64,000 nt of DNA, taken from contig NZ_AP023367.1 of assembly GCF_014218335.1 (NCBI RefSeq), positions 1,241,501-1,305,500 on the forward strand. Direction: 5' to 3'. The notes below the pieces were generated by a model. It searched no databases, had not been told where the DNA came from, and saw nothing but the letters and a program-made list of their open reading frames with translations. This DNA is from Anaerocolumna cellulosilytica. GTDB taxonomy: Bacteria > Bacillota > Clostridia > Lachnospirales > Lachnospiraceae. Position numbers and translations under genes: made by a program. This document shows, one piece after another, positions 35,398 through 46,757 of this stretch (its first letter is position 1; every line of letters starts with the position of its first letter).

Positions 35398-36093
35398 ATG
35401 AAGAAGAAAATCATTGAAATGTTGATTATTTTAACAATAGTTTTTATGTTTACAGGTTGTGAACTGGAAGAAAGCGGTGCAACATTAGAAAATGAAACAA
35501 TAGGAACAATAGGAGAGGATTCAGTAATTGAAATACAAGAAAAGGACATGACCAATCTTGAAACGAATCACATTATTGAATTTAATAATATAGATTTGAA
35601 ATTCAAACCTATATATTCTATCGAAAAGTCGAGAGCAAAGAATTGGTTATTTACACAATCATCATCCATTAACCTTTCTTTGGGCATAGAGGACGTTCCA
35701 GACGGTATTAATGTTATGGTATCACAAGTGTATAGTGATATATCATTGTTATCTAAATATGCAAAATACAATGGTATTCGACAAGACAGCATAAACATTG
35801 ATTATCATTCATTACCAACTGGTGGGGTAACAATAAGAGAATCAGATGCATACACTATGCCCTTTCAAGTAGAAGGAGTAGATAAAAGTGAAACATTTTT
35901 TTATATGTATAATGGATATGGTACATCTTCCACCTCTCGAATAACAGAATCTGAATTAGGAGAAGCAGTACAAGGAGCAGTTTTAAATGTTGTTTGGACA
36001 ATCCTAATAGAGGATGAATCGACAGGTAACTTATACATAAAAACTATAAATGACAGGGTTGGAATACCCTATAATCGAATTCTAAAAGAATAA
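35398..36093 (+). CDS. lipoprotein of unknown function
   Basis: 231 residues from the ATG at 35398, preceded by AGGAAGGAGATAAAT. The signal peptide ends in MFTGC, a lipobox, so the mature protein should be lipid-anchored outside the cell. The mature part is acidic at first (EESGATLENETIGTIGEDS) and then mixed alpha/beta with no recognised domain. Surface lipoproteins in such elements can act in exclusion or contact; unproven here. A terminator follows. Confidence 0.7.
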   Translation: MKKKIIEMLIILTIVFMFTGCELEESGATLENETIGTIGEDSVIEIQEKDMTNLETNHIIEFNNIDLKFKPIYSIEKSRAKNWLFTQSSSINLSLGIEDVPDGINVMVSQVYSDISLLSKYAKYNGIRQDSINIDYHSLPTGGVTIRESDAYTMPFQVEGVDKSETFFYMYNGYGTSSTSRITESELGEAVQGAVLNVVWTILIEDESTGNLYIKTINDRVGIPYNRILKE

Positions 36094-36125
36094 ATCGTAA
36101 GAGAACATATTATTGTAGCAAACAA

Positions 36126-36163
36126 AAAGGGTCTATCGAATCAAATCGATAACCCTCTTTTTA
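36126..36163 (+). terminator. rho-independent terminator
   Basis: AAAGGGT-CT-ATCGA and TCGAT-A-ACCCT around ATCAAA, followed by CTTTTT. It separates the parAB-lipoprotein unit from the helicase gene. Confidence 0.75.
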
Positions 36164-36193
36164 TAAGTCCTTAAACCCTTTAAGGGCTTATAA
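36161..36193 (+). promoter_or_regulatory. 15-bp hairpin next to the terminator
   Basis: TTATAAGTCCTTAAA, CCC, TTTAAGGGCTTATAA form a 15-bp stem with one G-U pair. It shares its first bases with the T tract of the preceding terminator and ends right before AAAGGAGGGAG. The two structures cannot both use the shared bases, so they could be alternative folds controlling read-through. Confidence 0.5.
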
Positions 36194-36226
36194 AAGGAGG
36201 GAGTAAAAAAACACAGCGAGGTGAAT

Positions 36227-39200
36227 ATGAACAAACTAGAACAGTTAAGACAGCTATACAATGACACCATATTTAAAATGCTGAATGACACGGAAACGTG
36301 GAAGGAATTTCTACGGTATGCCGGGCACATGTACAAATATGATTTTGTTACTTTAGTAACGGCATTTGCACAAAACAAAGAGTATGCCCAGTTGGCTTCC
36401 TATGATGACTGGAAAGCAGTTGGCAGGCAGGTAAGACGTGGAGAGAAAAGCTTACCGGTCCTTATCAAAAATCAGCATGGAACTGCTAACTTTTTTGATG
36501 TCAGTCAGCTTTATGGTAATAAGAAACTATGGATATGGGAAATTGAACAGTCTGAACGTCAGGTGTTTGAAAAACGTTTTATGCAAAAGCATAAGGACTT
36601 TAGTAATGAACATTTCAAAACTTTTGAAGATATTCAGTTTCAAATGGCTATTAGTAGTTGGAAAGATATTTATAGTAAGGTTACAAAATTAGATTTAAAA
36701 AAGGCATTAATGACTGATTTCCTGTACCAGAGCATTGACTACATGGTACAATACAGACAAGGGCAATTAACAGAGGAAACTACGAAGTATTTTTCTTATT
36801 TGCCGGAAACCATTAATGAAGTTACCATACATGACCTTGGTTATTATACAGTAAAAGCAGCAAGAGAGTTGTTATTGAAAAGTAAGGAAATCATAGTGGA
36901 AATAAGGAAGGAGACTACATATGAACGGGGACAGGAAGATAGAGCCATTAGCAAACGGAATGATGATGGAGTACGAGGAGAAGGACGGCCTTTGGTTTGG
37001 AGTAACGGAGGAAACAGAGAAAGCCAAGATAGCGCAGCCACTGACCAAATACGGGAATCTGGCACTGAAATATTGGGAGAGCGAAAAGGAACTGGAACTG
37101 CAACATCTAATCATAGAGGGAAAACTAAACGAGACAATGCTTCAGATACAGAATCAAGCCGAGGAAATGATGGAACAGCTTCAGGAGAAGATGTTGAAAG
37201 AAGATCCCATACGGAATCCACAGGATACGATGGAAACGTATCGTCACCGTCAGAGAATCCACGACCAGGCGGAGGAAATCGTACTTCGGGAAATAGTTTA
37301 CAATTAGAGCTTACTTTTGAACAACCGTATATGGAATTAGAAAGGGAAGAAGTAAAAACTACTTCTTCTTTTTTTGTACAAAAAAAAGATTTTACAAATA
37401 CTCTAACAGAAAAACGGGCTAACCCTCAACCAGAGAAAATGGAAGATATCTCTGTACAGACTGTACCTCATGAAAAACGTAACTACAGATATCAATTAGA
37501 ACATGAAGTACAGGGAGGAAGTAAAACAAGGTATCAGCATAATGTCGCTGCCATCCGGTTATTAAAGCAACTGGAAGAACATCACAAGCTTGCTAATAAG
37601 GAAGAACAGATTGTATTAAGCAAGTATGTAGGATGGGGAGGGTTAGCGGCAGCCTTTGACGAAAGAAATAGTTCATGGACGAATGAATATGCGGAATTAA
37701 AGGAGTTGCTTACGGAGGAGGAATATAAAAGTGCAAGAGCATCAACAACCACTGCATTTTATACACCCCCTGAGATTATAAAAGGAATCTACCAGGCATT
37801 TAAACAATTTGGCTTTCATGGAGGCAATCTATTAGAACCCTCCCTTGGAATCGGTAGATTCTTTTCCCATATTCCAGATGAAATTGAAAAGAACACAAGG
37901 CTATATGGTGTAGAACTTGATACCATTTCAGGGAGAATTGCAAGGCAGCTCTATCAGAAAGCAAATATCCAGATTACGGGATATGAACAGGCAGACTTAC
38001 CGGATAACTTTTTTGATGCAGCCATAGGAAATATTCCATTTGGAGATTTTAAGGTGTTTGATAAAAGATACCAGAAACATAACTTCCACATTCATGATTA
38101 CTTCTTTGGTAAGACCATTGATAAAGTTCGTGCCGGCGGAATCATAGCTTTTGTTACCAGTAAGGGAACGATGGATAAGGGAAATCCTATGGTACGTAAA
38201 TACTTGGCAGAACGGCTTGATTTAATTGGAGCAATCAGACTGCCAAATACAGCCTTTCAAAAGGAAAATACGGAAGTGACCAGTGATATATTATTCTTTC
38301 AGAAAAGAGAGAGGATGCAGGTTGCAGAACTAGAGTGGGTATATACAGGACTGACAGAAGACAAAGTACCAGTGAATCAATACTTTATAAGCCATCCGGA
38401 AATGATGCTTGGCAAAATGGTGTTTGATACAAAGATGTTTGGAGAGGGAAGCAAGTATACCACTCTGATTCAGGAACATCCAGAGCAGTTTTTTGAGGAT
38501 TTTCAACGAGCAATCGCATCATTACATACCAATATCAACTATGTAACACTGGATATGGAGAAGGAGCTGGGGGATGAAGTACAAGCACAAGAGGATATTC
38601 CAGCTGATCCTGCCGTAAAGAATTTTAGCTATGCTCTTGTAGAGGATGAAATCTACTATCGTGAAAACTCTGTTATGAAAAAAGCTATGTTCTCTAAGGC
38701 AAAGGCAGAGCAGATGACAGGATTAATCCAGATAAGAAGTGCAGCAAGAGAGCTTATCAATGCGCAGCTTGCGAACTGCTCCGAGGAAGAGTTATCTGAC
38801 AGACAACAAAAGCTGAATCATCTATATGATACATTTGTAAAGAGATTTGGAATTCTTTCTGGTAAAAGCAATACCATGTTTAAGCTGGATGCCGATTATC
38901 CGTTGCTACTATCCTTAGAGGCAGTGGATAAGGATAATAAGGTAACAAAGGCTGATATCTTTCAGAAACGCACCATTAAGCCATATAAGGCGATTGACCA
39001 TGTCGATAGTGCAAAAGAAGGCTTAGTTGTATCCATGACAGAAAAAGGAAGGGTAGATATCCCTTTTATTGCAGGTTTGGCAGAAATGAACCCTGAGGAA
39101 GTATTGTCTGAGCTTCTAAGCATGGGAAGTATCTATAAAGATCCAATGTGTCAGGATACAGATAACCCATATGCCGGCTTTGAAACAGCAGATGAGTATT

Positions 39201-42200
39201 TATCCGGTAATGTTCGAACAAAACTAAGGATTGCAGAGCTTTATGCTAGTAAAGAGCCAGCCTATAGGAGTAATGTAGCCGCATTACTTAAGGTACAGCC
39301 AGAAGATATCTTAGCAAGTGAAATTGAGGTAAGGTTAGGAACGACATGGATTGAGGAAGAGGATTTAAATAGGTTCATGTATGAGCTTTTAGAAACACCG
39401 GAATCGTACCGATTGAGTGACGGAAAAGAAGGGAATGTAAGAGCAACCGCTATCCGGTATAACAATTTTACAGCAGCCTATTCTGTTACCAATAAGGTTT
39501 ATGATGTAACCAATCGAATTCGTGCGTCAGAAACCTATGGAACGAAGCGGATGAGTGCCTACATGATTCTTGAGGACAGCTTAAATCTGAAAACAGTTGT
39601 GGTAAAAGATAGAATGGTAAATGAAGCCGGCAATTATTATTATGTCGTCAATAAAGGCGAAACCATTTTGGCCAGAGAGAAACAAAGCATAATTAAGGAT
39701 AAATTCGAGGAATGGTTCTGGTCTGATATGGAAAGAAGAGAGAAATATGTCCGTAAATATAATGACATGTTTAACAACATAAGACTTCGTGAATACGATG
39801 GTTCTAATCTGCAATTTCCCGGAATGAACCCGGATATAGAGCTTAGAACCCACCAGAAAAATGCAATTGCAAGAGTATTATATGGTGGAAATGCACTTCT
39901 GGCACACTGCGTGGGAGCTGGCAAGACCTATGAAATTATCGCCAGTGCTATGGAGCTAAAGCGTGTTGGACTTGCGAATAAATCCATGTTCTGTGTACCC
40001 AACCACTTAACAGAGCAGATTGGAAATGATTTTATCAAGCTGTATCCTGCCGCAAATATACTAGTTGCCAGAAAGTCAGACTTTGAACCCTTGAATCGGA
40101 AAACCTTTATCAGCAAAATAGCAACTGGTGATTATGATGCTGTCATACTTGGATATACCCAATTTGAACGTATCCCTATTTCACCAGAGCGAGAGCAGTC
40201 TATGATAGAAGCTCAGATTGCACAGGCAGAAGCAGCCATAGATAGGATAAAAGAAGAAAACGGTGAGAACTGGTCTATTAAGCAAATGGAGAAATTCAAG
40301 AAAGGTTTAGAAACGGAATTGCTGTCCTTACGAAATGTGGACAGGGATAATGTAATCTACTTTGAGGAATTAGGAGTAGATGCGTTATTTGTAGATGAAG
40401 CACACTATTACAAAAACTGTGCCGTATTTTCTAAAATGCGAAATGTGGCAGGAATATCAACCAGTAAGGCAAAGAAGTCAACGGATATGCTGATGAAGTG
40501 TCAGTACATACAGGAAATAAATGCAGGCAGAGGGGTTATTTTTGCAACGGGTACACCGGTAGCAAACTCCATGACGGAGCTATATGTTATGCAAAGATAT
40601 CTACAGAATCAGTTATTGAAAGAAAGAGGTATTGAGCATTTTGATGCCTGGGCCGCTAACTTTGGCGAAGTTATTTCCTCCTTAGAGCTGGCACCGGAGG
40701 GAACGGGTTACCGCTTTAAAAACCGCTTTGCCCGGTTTACCAACCTACCGGAGTTAATGACCATGTTCCGGGAGATAGCGGATGTGCAGCTTCCGGAAAT
40801 GTTAAATCTGCCGGTTCCAAAGCTTCGCAACGGAAAGTATAACATTGTGGTAGCTGAACCCTGTGAGTTTACCAGAAGAAAGATGGAAACATTTGCAGAG
40901 AGGGCAGAAGCCATACGAAACGGTGCGGTAAAGCCTAACATTGACAACATGCTTAAAATCACCAATGAAGCTAGGCTACTAGGAACAGACCCAAGATTGA
41001 TAGACCCCAATGCTCCGAATGAACCGGATAGTAAGGTAAATAAGTGTATTGAGAATGTCTATGAGGAATACCGTAACAGCTCTGCTATCAAGGGAACACA
41101 AATCATCTTCTGTGACGTTGGAACACCGAATAAAGATGGAAGATGGTCAGTCTATGATTACATAAAAGAGGAATTAATCCGTTATGGAATTCAGGAACAG
41201 GAAATTTGTTTTATACACGATGCCAAGACCGAAAAGCAAAGAGAGAAATTATTTGATGATTTAAGAAGTGGTACAAAAAGAATTATAATAGGGAGTACTC
41301 CTAAGATGGGAACTGGGGTAAATATTCAGAAAAGGTTGGTTGCTTTGCACGATTTAGATTGCCCATGGAGGCCAGCGGATCTCGAGCAGCGAGCGGGTCG
41401 TGGACTGCGCCAAGGAAATATGAATGATGAAATTGCCATCTACCGTTATGTTACAAAAGATACCTTCGATAGCTACAATTGGCAGCTCGTTGAGCAGAAG
41501 CAAAAATTCATAGCACAGATAATGACGAACAAAACGATTGAACGTTCATGTGAAGACATTGACGAAACGGTGTTATCCTATGCAGAGGTTAAGGCATTGG
41601 CTACCGGAAATCCCTACATAAAAGAAAAGATGGATATTGATACCGAGGTGGCAAGGCTAAAAATGCTAAAAGCTGGCTTACTGAATGAAAAGTACCGGTA
41701 TGAGGAAGGTATACATAAAACTTATCCTGGACAGATAGCAGATTATGAAGAGAGAATAAATGCCACTAAAAAAGATATTGTACTCAGAGAGGAACATCCC
41801 ATGAATACAGATAACTTCCACATGAAGCTTCAGGGGGTAGCCTTTACGGAACGGGTTAGAGCAGGAGAAATGTTAATTGCTATCATGACCATGAATGAAA
41901 TACCAAAAGAGATAGGTGAGTACCGAGGATTCCTTCTTACTTCCATAGCATCAGAAACCTCTCAAAACAGAAGTAATATTTTAGTAAAAGGTGCTGGCAG
42001 AAGTTATCAATTAGAGCTTGGGCTTAGCCCACTTGGAAATATCACAAGACTTGAGAATTTATTAGAAGGTCTGGAGGATAAGATCGAAAACTATAAGGAG
42101 CTTTTGACAACGGCTAAAGATAACCTTGAAGAAGCTAAGAAAAACTGTAACAAAACATTTTTATATGAGGAAGAACTGAACCAGAAAGTGAAAAGGCAAG

Positions 42201-42343
42201 CGGAATTAAATCGATTGCTTGAGATTGATAAAAAGGATGAGGTATTAGCCGATGAAGATATGGATATGGAAAATAAAAAAACGAGGATGGATCAGCAAGT
42301 AAGTGAAGCAACACTAGAAGATGATTATGAAATGGAACCTTAA
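36227..42343 (+). CDS. giant ArdC-like / N6-DNA methylase-like / SNF2 helicase fusion
   Basis: 2,038 residues from the ATG at 36227 after GCGAGGTG. Residues 1-110 resemble the ArdC/LtrC single-strand-binding domain ([35 protein letters not shown]). A Gly/Arg/Ser/Asn-rich linker spans 230-360. A methylase core follows, with [10 protein letters not shown] near 510, [11 protein letters not shown], and IGNIPFGDF near 600 in place of NPPY. The SNF2 helicase shows CVGAGKT near 1229, [11 protein letters not shown] near 1387 and [14 protein letters not shown] near 1718. These proteins are standard in Firmicutes conjugative elements and are thought to handle or protect incoming DNA. The altered methylase motif makes catalysis doubtful. 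The linker is dual-coding (see 36921). Confidence 0.9.
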   Translation: MNKLEQLRQLYNDTIFKMLNDTETWKEFLRYAGHMYKYDFVTLVTAFAQNKEYAQLASYDDWKAVGRQVRRGEKSLPVLIKNQHGTANFFDVSQLYGNKKLWIWEIEQSERQVFEKRFMQKHKDFSNEHFKTFEDIQFQMAISSWKDIYSKVTKLDLKKALMTDFLYQSIDYMVQYRQGQLTEETTKYFSYLPETINEVTIHDLGYYTVKAARELLLKSKEIIVEIRKETTYERGQEDRAISKRNDDGVRGEGRPLVWSNGGNRESQDSAATDQIRESGTEILGERKGTGTATSNHRGKTKRDNASDTESSRGNDGTASGEDVERRSHTESTGYDGNVSSPSENPRPGGGNRTSGNSLQLELTFEQPYMELEREEVKTTSSFFVQKKDFTNTLTEKRANPQPEKMEDISVQTVPHEKRNYRYQLEHEVQGGSKTRYQHNVAAIRLLKQLEEHHKLANKEEQIVLSKYVGWGGLAAAFDERNSSWTNEYAELKELLTEEEYKSARASTTTAFYTPPEIIKGIYQAFKQFGFHGGNLLEPSLGIGRFFSHIPDEIEKNTRLYGVELDTISGRIARQLYQKANIQITGYEQADLPDNFFDAAIGNIPFGDFKVFDKRYQKHNFHIHDYFFGKTIDKVRAGGIIAFVTSKGTMDKGNPMVRKYLAERLDLIGAIRLPNTAFQKENTEVTSDILFFQKRERMQVAELEWVYTGLTEDKVPVNQYFISHPEMMLGKMVFDTKMFGEGSKYTTLIQEHPEQFFEDFQRAIASLHTNINYVTLDMEKELGDEVQAQEDIPADPAVKNFSYALVEDEIYYRENSVMKKAMFSKAKAEQMTGLIQIRSAARELINAQLANCSEEELSDRQQKLNHLYDTFVKRFGILSGKSNTMFKLDADYPLLLSLEAVDKDNKVTKADIFQKRTIKPYKAIDHVDSAKEGLVVSMTEKGRVDIPFIAGLAEMNPEEVLSELLSMGSIYKDPMCQDTDNPYAGFETADEYLSGNVRTKLRIAELYASKEPAYRSNVAALLKVQPEDILASEIEVRLGTTWIEEEDLNRFMYELLETPESYRLSDGKEGNVRATAIRYNNFTAAYSVTNKVYDVTNRIRASETYGTKRMSAYMILEDSLNLKTVVVKDRMVNEAGNYYYVVNKGETILAREKQSIIKDKFEEWFWSDMERREKYVRKYNDMFNNIRLREYDGSNLQFPGMNPDIELRTHQKNAIARVLYGGNALLAHCVGAGKTYEIIASAMELKRVGLANKSMFCVPNHLTEQIGNDFIKLYPAANILVARKSDFEPLNRKTFISKIATGDYDAVILGYTQFERIPISPEREQSMIEAQIAQAEAAIDRIKEENGENWSIKQMEKFKKGLETELLSLRNVDRDNVIYFEELGVDALFVDEAHYYKNCAVFSKMRNVAGISTSKAKKSTDMLMKCQYIQEINAGRGVIFATGTPVANSMTELYVMQRYLQNQLLKERGIEHFDAWAANFGEVISSLELAPEGTGYRFKNRFARFTNLPELMTMFREIADVQLPEMLNLPVPKLRNGKYNIVVAEPCEFTRRKMETFAERAEAIRNGAVKPNIDNMLKITNEARLLGTDPRLIDPNAPNEPDSKVNKCIENVYEEYRNSSAIKGTQIIFCDVGTPNKDGRWSVYDYIKEELIRYGIQEQEICFIHDAKTEKQREKLFDDLRSGTKRIIIGSTPKMGTGVNIQKRLVALHDLDCPWRPADLEQRAGRGLRQGNMNDEIAIYRYVTKDTFDSYNWQLVEQKQKFIAQIMTNKTIERSCEDIDETVLSYAEVKALATGNPYIKEKMDIDTEVARLKMLKAGLLNEKYRYEEGIHKTYPGQIADYEERINATKKDIVLREEHPMNTDNFHMKLQGVAFTERVRAGEMLIAIMTMNEIPKEIGEYRGFLLTSIASETSQNRSNILVKGAGRSYQLELGLSPLGNITRLENLLEGLEDKIENYKELLTTAKDNLEEAKKNCNKTFLYEEELNQKVKRQAELNRLLEIDKKDEVLADEDMDMENKKTRMDQQVSEATLEDDYEMEP
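36921..37307 (+). CDS. tnpV: TnpV-like protein nested out of frame in the helicase gene
   Basis: 128 residues read in the +1 frame relative to the helicase. The end, [15 protein letters not shown], the middle [16 protein letters not shown] and the start [10 protein letters not shown] match the layout of TnpV proteins of Firmicutes transposons and conjugative elements. AAGGAG lies nine bases before the ATG, unlikely by chance in the middle of a gene. The host frame over the same bases encodes only a low-complexity linker (residues 232-360), as expected if the tnpV frame is the constrained one. TnpV function is unknown. Alternative: a decayed capture no longer translated. Confidence 0.72.
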   Translation: MNGDRKIEPLANGMMMEYEEKDGLWFGVTEETEKAKIAQPLTKYGNLALKYWESEKELELQHLIIEGKLNETMLQIQNQAEEMMEQLQEKMLKEDPIRNPQDTMETYRHRQRIHDQAEEIVLREIVYN

Positions 42344-42414
42344 TGCAGGTAACCCGAAACCAGAACAGTAGAAATTGAACTGTTCTTTCTTTATATATAG
42401 GAGGAAACAATAAA

Positions 42415-45111
42415 ATGGCTCAAAAACAAGAAAGCAGACAAGGAGAATTTTATGCCAGTAATTCCGTCGTGAATTTTGGTAGCAACAGCAATATTAGTAA
42501 TGTGAATATAGGCAGAAGTGCAAGTGAGCAAGCCATCGACCTAAGTACCGTTCAGCAGGAAACCAGTATACTTGATTATGCACACAAAAATGGAATGAGT
42601 ATCATACATGAGGATCACCAGATTGCCAGAATTAGTGCTCCCAATGGTAATGTCCTAACCGTGGACAAAGGGATAAATCGCTGGTACATGGGACAAGGGG
42701 GGAGCTATGACTCTACCATCGTTTCTTATGGTGATAATAATAAGATTGAAAACGTTAATCTTAATAATGGAACACGAAGCAGCCGAGGGAATGTTGTTCA
42801 ATTTATTGCGAAAATGGAACAGATTAGTCAAGAGGAGGCGGTAGACAAATGGTATGAAAACAAAGACAGATATGCAACGGTAGCTGAATACAACCAACTG
42901 TACAGAGAGAATCATCCTTTTGCCCAAAGGCAAGCCCGAACCTATCCTAGAGAAAAATCTACAGAGCGTGTTGAGCTTGCAAATACTGTTAGTATCATGG
43001 ATTATGTTAATCAGCATGAGATTGATGTAGTTTATGAAGATGATAAGGTAGCTAAGGTAGAAGATATAGATGGAGGTATTGTTACTGTATTTAAAGAGCA
43101 CAATTCTTGGGTCACTGGTGATACAGAGTATGATGCTACCAGAGAGAAAAACTATGGAAGAACTATACGTTTTGTGGCTAAATTTGAGAACTGTGATTGG
43201 AAGGATGCAATGGATAAGCTGGTTGAGGACAGAGGGGATTATTTATCAGTAGATGAATATAATGCCGCATACCTTGCTGAAATAAAAAAAAGAAATCCTG
43301 ATTATAAGGTTCAGCCCACGAAAGAAGAAAGAAGCAAAGTGGCTGCTGACACAAAAAAAGCCGGACAAGTGGATATAAAGGAGTACTTAAAAGAAAAAGG
43401 AATACCCTTTAAAGAATTGCATAATGGTAAATTTATTATGCTAAATGACAAGGCGTATGAGGGATTAACCATATTCACACAAAGTAACACATGGGATTGG
43501 AACTCTCAACAGATAAAGAATGCAGGTGTTGTTAAACTGGCTGAGCGTATTAACAACATAAGTAAAGAAGAAGCCATTGCAGAACTTTCTGCCTTTGCCG
43601 ATGGAAAATCGGTTGAAAAAATATCTCCAAATGTTGAAACATCAAACAATGTTGAAGTATCAAACGATGTTGATGTACCAAACGATGTTGAAGCTCAAAA
43701 AAATGTTCAGCCTGTAAAAGAAACCAATCAGAATGACAGTCAGGAATTACAACAGGAACAAAAAGAGAACAAAACTAAGCCATTAGAAAAAGAAGGAGAT
43801 CCTGCAGGACAGGCGGAAGCTAACGCAACCTTTTCCAACGTAAACTACAGTGAGAATTCCGATATAAAACAACAGGCAGTGAATCCGATGAACCGCAAAA
43901 GGACAATGAATAAAGAGCAATTGTCTCAGATCCTATCAGGGTTACGGCTTGGAATTGATATCACACCTTATGACAATCCAAATCTTTCTGCAAAGCAAAT
44001 GGAACAGTTAAAGAGAGCCATTGTTCAGGGAGTTGATGTGTCCGATTTTAATTCACCGGAGTTAAGCCCTGAATTTATGAAAGAAATGCGTTTAGCAGCC
44101 GCCTCCAATATAGATTTAAGCGTATTTAAAAATGCAGAAGGGAAATTTATATTTGATGATAAGCAGGCCAAGGAGATACGGCTTGGTTGCGCCAATGGTC
44201 TTACAGCAGAGGAAGTTTCTATTTTTGCATATAAAGATATTGATGCAGATGCCATGAAGGAGCTTCGTCTTGGGCTACAGGATGGCTTATATGATATAAA
44301 GAAATTAAATACTGGGAACTATACGGCAAAGGACATACATACAATACGAATGACTTTAGTAGCGAATCGAATACTAGAATCCATACTATCAAATTTACGA
44401 AACTTGCATGACAGCATTATAGATTTGATAAAAAGAAGTATTCAGTTTGCGAAGCAAGAGCCTAAGATGACACAACCGACTCCAGTAACCTTACCAAATG
44501 AACTGGACATAGCCTCACAAGCTACGGCACCAGAAGCTACTGGAGAGGAAATTAAAGTTGATATTGAAAAAGAAGCAAAAAGGGAATTGAGAGATATCAT
44601 TGAAGAACTCTGCGAAGCGTTAGAAGAAAAAATGCCTGATATATCCATGGAACAAAAAATGGATGCAGTGAAAGCGTCTTTACGCAAAGTTTTGGATGAA
44701 GCAAGGGATTTGGAGCAGACGGTGGCTGAAAAAACTGCTAGTGAAATTAATAAGGCAGTGGAAGAACATTTGGATGAGATGCAAATGGAGAATCTAAAAG
44801 AGGCAGCCGCTGAAAGCTTACAAGAAGAGTATGTAGAAGAATTCTATGACAATGAGAATGCTTATAATCAAAGCTTAATTAATTTTACCAGTAAAATATT
44901 AAATGATACTTCTCTTGATGCAATATCAAAAGAACATATCCTTACGGAAACACTGGGAGCAACCTATGGAGAGGAAACTGCGAAGATTTGGATTCAGCAC
45001 ATTTCTCAAAGTCCAACGAGGGATATCACAAGTGCAGCCATTCCCAAAGAATATGTACAAGAGATGGTGACGGAAACAGAAGTTACTGAAGAAATGGAAC
45101 TGGTACGATAG
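42415..45111 (+). CDS. multi-repeat primase-type (DUF3991-like) element protein
   Basis: 898 residues. Three related modules of about 100 residues (about 51-160, 190-285, 318-400) each begin with a SILDY/SIMDY/DIKEY helix and contain a W-rich strand pair and a helix such as QEEAVDKWYE. They resemble the zinc-less CHC2-like module of DUF3991 primases but no TOPRIM follows. A low-complexity stretch (about 403-495) has imperfect NDVE/NNVE repeats. Residues 500-650 hold four or five repeats of the type LSGLRLGIDITPYDNPNLSAKQM. The rest is acidic and helical. AGGAGGAAACAATAAA precedes the ATG. The likely role is element DNA processing with the 45207 protein. Confidence 0.7.
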   Translation: MAQKQESRQGEFYASNSVVNFGSNSNISNVNIGRSASEQAIDLSTVQQETSILDYAHKNGMSIIHEDHQIARISAPNGNVLTVDKGINRWYMGQGGSYDSTIVSYGDNNKIENVNLNNGTRSSRGNVVQFIAKMEQISQEEAVDKWYENKDRYATVAEYNQLYRENHPFAQRQARTYPREKSTERVELANTVSIMDYVNQHEIDVVYEDDKVAKVEDIDGGIVTVFKEHNSWVTGDTEYDATREKNYGRTIRFVAKFENCDWKDAMDKLVEDRGDYLSVDEYNAAYLAEIKKRNPDYKVQPTKEERSKVAADTKKAGQVDIKEYLKEKGIPFKELHNGKFIMLNDKAYEGLTIFTQSNTWDWNSQQIKNAGVVKLAERINNISKEEAIAELSAFADGKSVEKISPNVETSNNVEVSNDVDVPNDVEAQKNVQPVKETNQNDSQELQQEQKENKTKPLEKEGDPAGQAEANATFSNVNYSENSDIKQQAVNPMNRKRTMNKEQLSQILSGLRLGIDITPYDNPNLSAKQMEQLKRAIVQGVDVSDFNSPELSPEFMKEMRLAAASNIDLSVFKNAEGKFIFDDKQAKEIRLGCANGLTAEEVSIFAYKDIDADAMKELRLGLQDGLYDIKKLNTGNYTAKDIHTIRMTLVANRILESILSNLRNLHDSIIDLIKRSIQFAKQEPKMTQPTPVTLPNELDIASQATAPEATGEEIKVDIEKEAKRELRDIIEELCEALEEKMPDISMEQKMDAVKASLRKVLDEARDLEQTVAEKTASEINKAVEEHLDEMQMENLKEAAAESLQEEYVEEFYDNENAYNQSLINFTSKILNDTSLDAISKEHILTETLGATYGEETAKIWIQHISQSPTRDITSAAIPKEYVQEMVTETEVTEEMELVR

Positions 45112-45156
45112 AGTAGTGTAAAAGAATAGCAATAAAATACGGAACAAGTTAGGTTG

Positions 45157-45188
45157 GGTAATCATGTTTTTATGATTGCTCTTTTTTT
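45157..45188 (+). terminator. terminator before the primase-like gene
   Basis: GTAATCAT and ATGATTGC form an 8-bp stem around GTTTTT, followed by TCTTTTTTT. It lies directly before the ribosome site of the 45207 gene, so it may attenuate rather than fully stop transcription. Confidence 0.6.
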
Positions 45189-45206
45189 GTGGAAAGGAGA
45201 GCGAAA

Positions 45207-46226
45207 GTGGAAAGACATACCTACAAGACCAGAGAGGGTGTTGAACAAGAATATTATAAATATAGTGACGAAGATATCAGTAGGGCAAATGCCACGAACA
45301 TTTATAACCTTGCTAAAAAAATGGGTTATGAAGTAAAGGACGTAGGACAGCGTTGGGCTAAAATCAAGGGGCAAGGCGGACTAAGTATTGATAAGTATGG
45401 AAACCGTTGGTATTGCCACACGACGAAAGAGGGTGGAGGACCGATCCAGTTACTCATGTATCTGGAAAACCATACGTGGAATGATGCAGTTAAGGAACTG
45501 TTGCTGAATGAAGTTGGTTATATTCCAAAAGAAGTACGGGAGAATTATAAGGTCCAGGACAAAAGTAATTTTACTCTCCCTGAAAAAAATCATAACTTTC
45601 GGCATATGTTTGCTTACCTGATAAAATCAAGGTTAATTCATCCGGATATCGTAAACGATTTTGTTGAAAAAAAGCTTTTATATGAAAACAATAAAAAAAG
45701 CTGTGTTTTTGTTGGCGTGGACAAGGAAAGCAAGCCAAGATATGCAAACATAAGAAGCACGAATACAATTGGTAACTCCTTTAAAGGGGATGCTTCCTTA
45801 TCAGACAAGCGTTTTGGTTTTGCAAAAGCTGCTACTGGTAACACACTTACAATAGTTGAGGCTCCTATTGACTTGCTGAGTTACATGACAATCTATAAAA
45901 TACATGGCTTAAGTCATATGATAGAAAATGAACATATCCTATCCCTGGGCGGAGTCAGTGATGTGGCTTTATTTCAATATCTTAAAGACCATCCCGAGAT
46001 TGAAGTTATTAGGATGGGGTTAGATAATGACGAAGTTGGCAATAAAGCTTGTGAAGAAATCTTTAAAAAGTACTCAGTTGCATACGAGGTTCAAAGGATT
46101 ACTTTTCAGCAAAAGGATTTCAATGAAGTGCTAAAAGCAGATATCCAAAAACTGAATCAAAAAAGAGAGATGGAAAAAGCACAAGAGAGCAGCTCAGTGC
46201 AGGCAGATGAATACGAAACCGCATGA
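45207..46226 (+). CDS. DUF3991/TOPRIM primase-like protein (GTG start)
   Basis: 339 residues from a GTG at 45207; the ribosome site AAAGGAG (45193-45199) rules out the GTG six codons earlier. The N-terminal 110 residues are a zinc-finger-like fold without cysteines (GNRWYCHTTKEGGGPIQLLMYL is the core region, with KGQGGLSIDKYG before it). The TOPRIM domain follows, with TLTIVEAPIDLLSYM carrying the conserved Glu and RMGLDNDEVGNKA carrying the acidic pair. Such proteins probably prime or handle transferred single-stranded DNA. The tail is Glu/Ser-rich. Confidence 0.83.
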   Translation: MERHTYKTREGVEQEYYKYSDEDISRANATNIYNLAKKMGYEVKDVGQRWAKIKGQGGLSIDKYGNRWYCHTTKEGGGPIQLLMYLENHTWNDAVKELLLNEVGYIPKEVRENYKVQDKSNFTLPEKNHNFRHMFAYLIKSRLIHPDIVNDFVEKKLLYENNKKSCVFVGVDKESKPRYANIRSTNTIGNSFKGDASLSDKRFGFAKAATGNTLTIVEAPIDLLSYMTIYKIHGLSHMIENEHILSLGGVSDVALFQYLKDHPEIEVIRMGLDNDEVGNKACEEIFKKYSVAYEVQRITFQQKDFNEVLKADIQKLNQKREMEKAQESSSVQADEYETA

Positions 46227-46302
46227 AGCAGGAGTGATATGGAAAAGGAAGTAGCGGAAGTAGCTACTGACGGAAAGGAGAACATATAGTTGAGTAATTA
46301 GA

Positions 46303-46701
46303 ATGAATGTTGAAGATTTGAACAAAGTAATTGGTGCAGTCGGAAATGAAAAGATGGCAATACATTTTGTTTTAAGAGAAATGGGGTTTGAGTACTTAAT
46401 GGAGCATGCAAACGACTTGCCCATTAGTAATAAAACGCAGGTTTCTTTATTACATCTTGATGAAGTGTTAAAAAACCCGGACAACATGAAAAGTCTCTCT
46501 CATTTAACAGAGATACCTATTAATGTTTTAAAACAATGTAATAGCAGCCATGCAGATTTCATCATAAATCATCCGGAACGTATCAATATAGATTTTAGGC
46601 AATTAGAAAAACTTAGAGCATTGAAAGGCGTTTTTGAAAGTTATCAGCTAGAAGAGGACATAGTTTCTAAGCATGAGGATGTACTGGAAACAGACAGATA
46701 G
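46303..46701 (+). CDS. hypothetical helical element protein
   Basis: 132 residues, mainly helical, with leucine-rich stretches (HLDEVLKNPDNMKSLSHLTE). No domain recognised. The ATG at 46303 has only a weak ribosome site; GGAAAGGAGAAC lies 30 bases upstream, before a TTG frame that stops after three codons. Start uncertain. Confidence 0.55.
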   Translation: MNVEDLNKVIGAVGNEKMAIHFVLREMGFEYLMEHANDLPISNKTQVSLLHLDEVLKNPDNMKSLSHLTEIPINVLKQCNSSHADFIINHPERINIDFRQLEKLRALKGVFESYQLEEDIVSKHEDVLETDR

Positions 46702-46757
46702 TTCTTTTTCAATACCAGTCCCCGGTAAAGGGGAAAGGGAAAAAAGAGAAGATAAAT

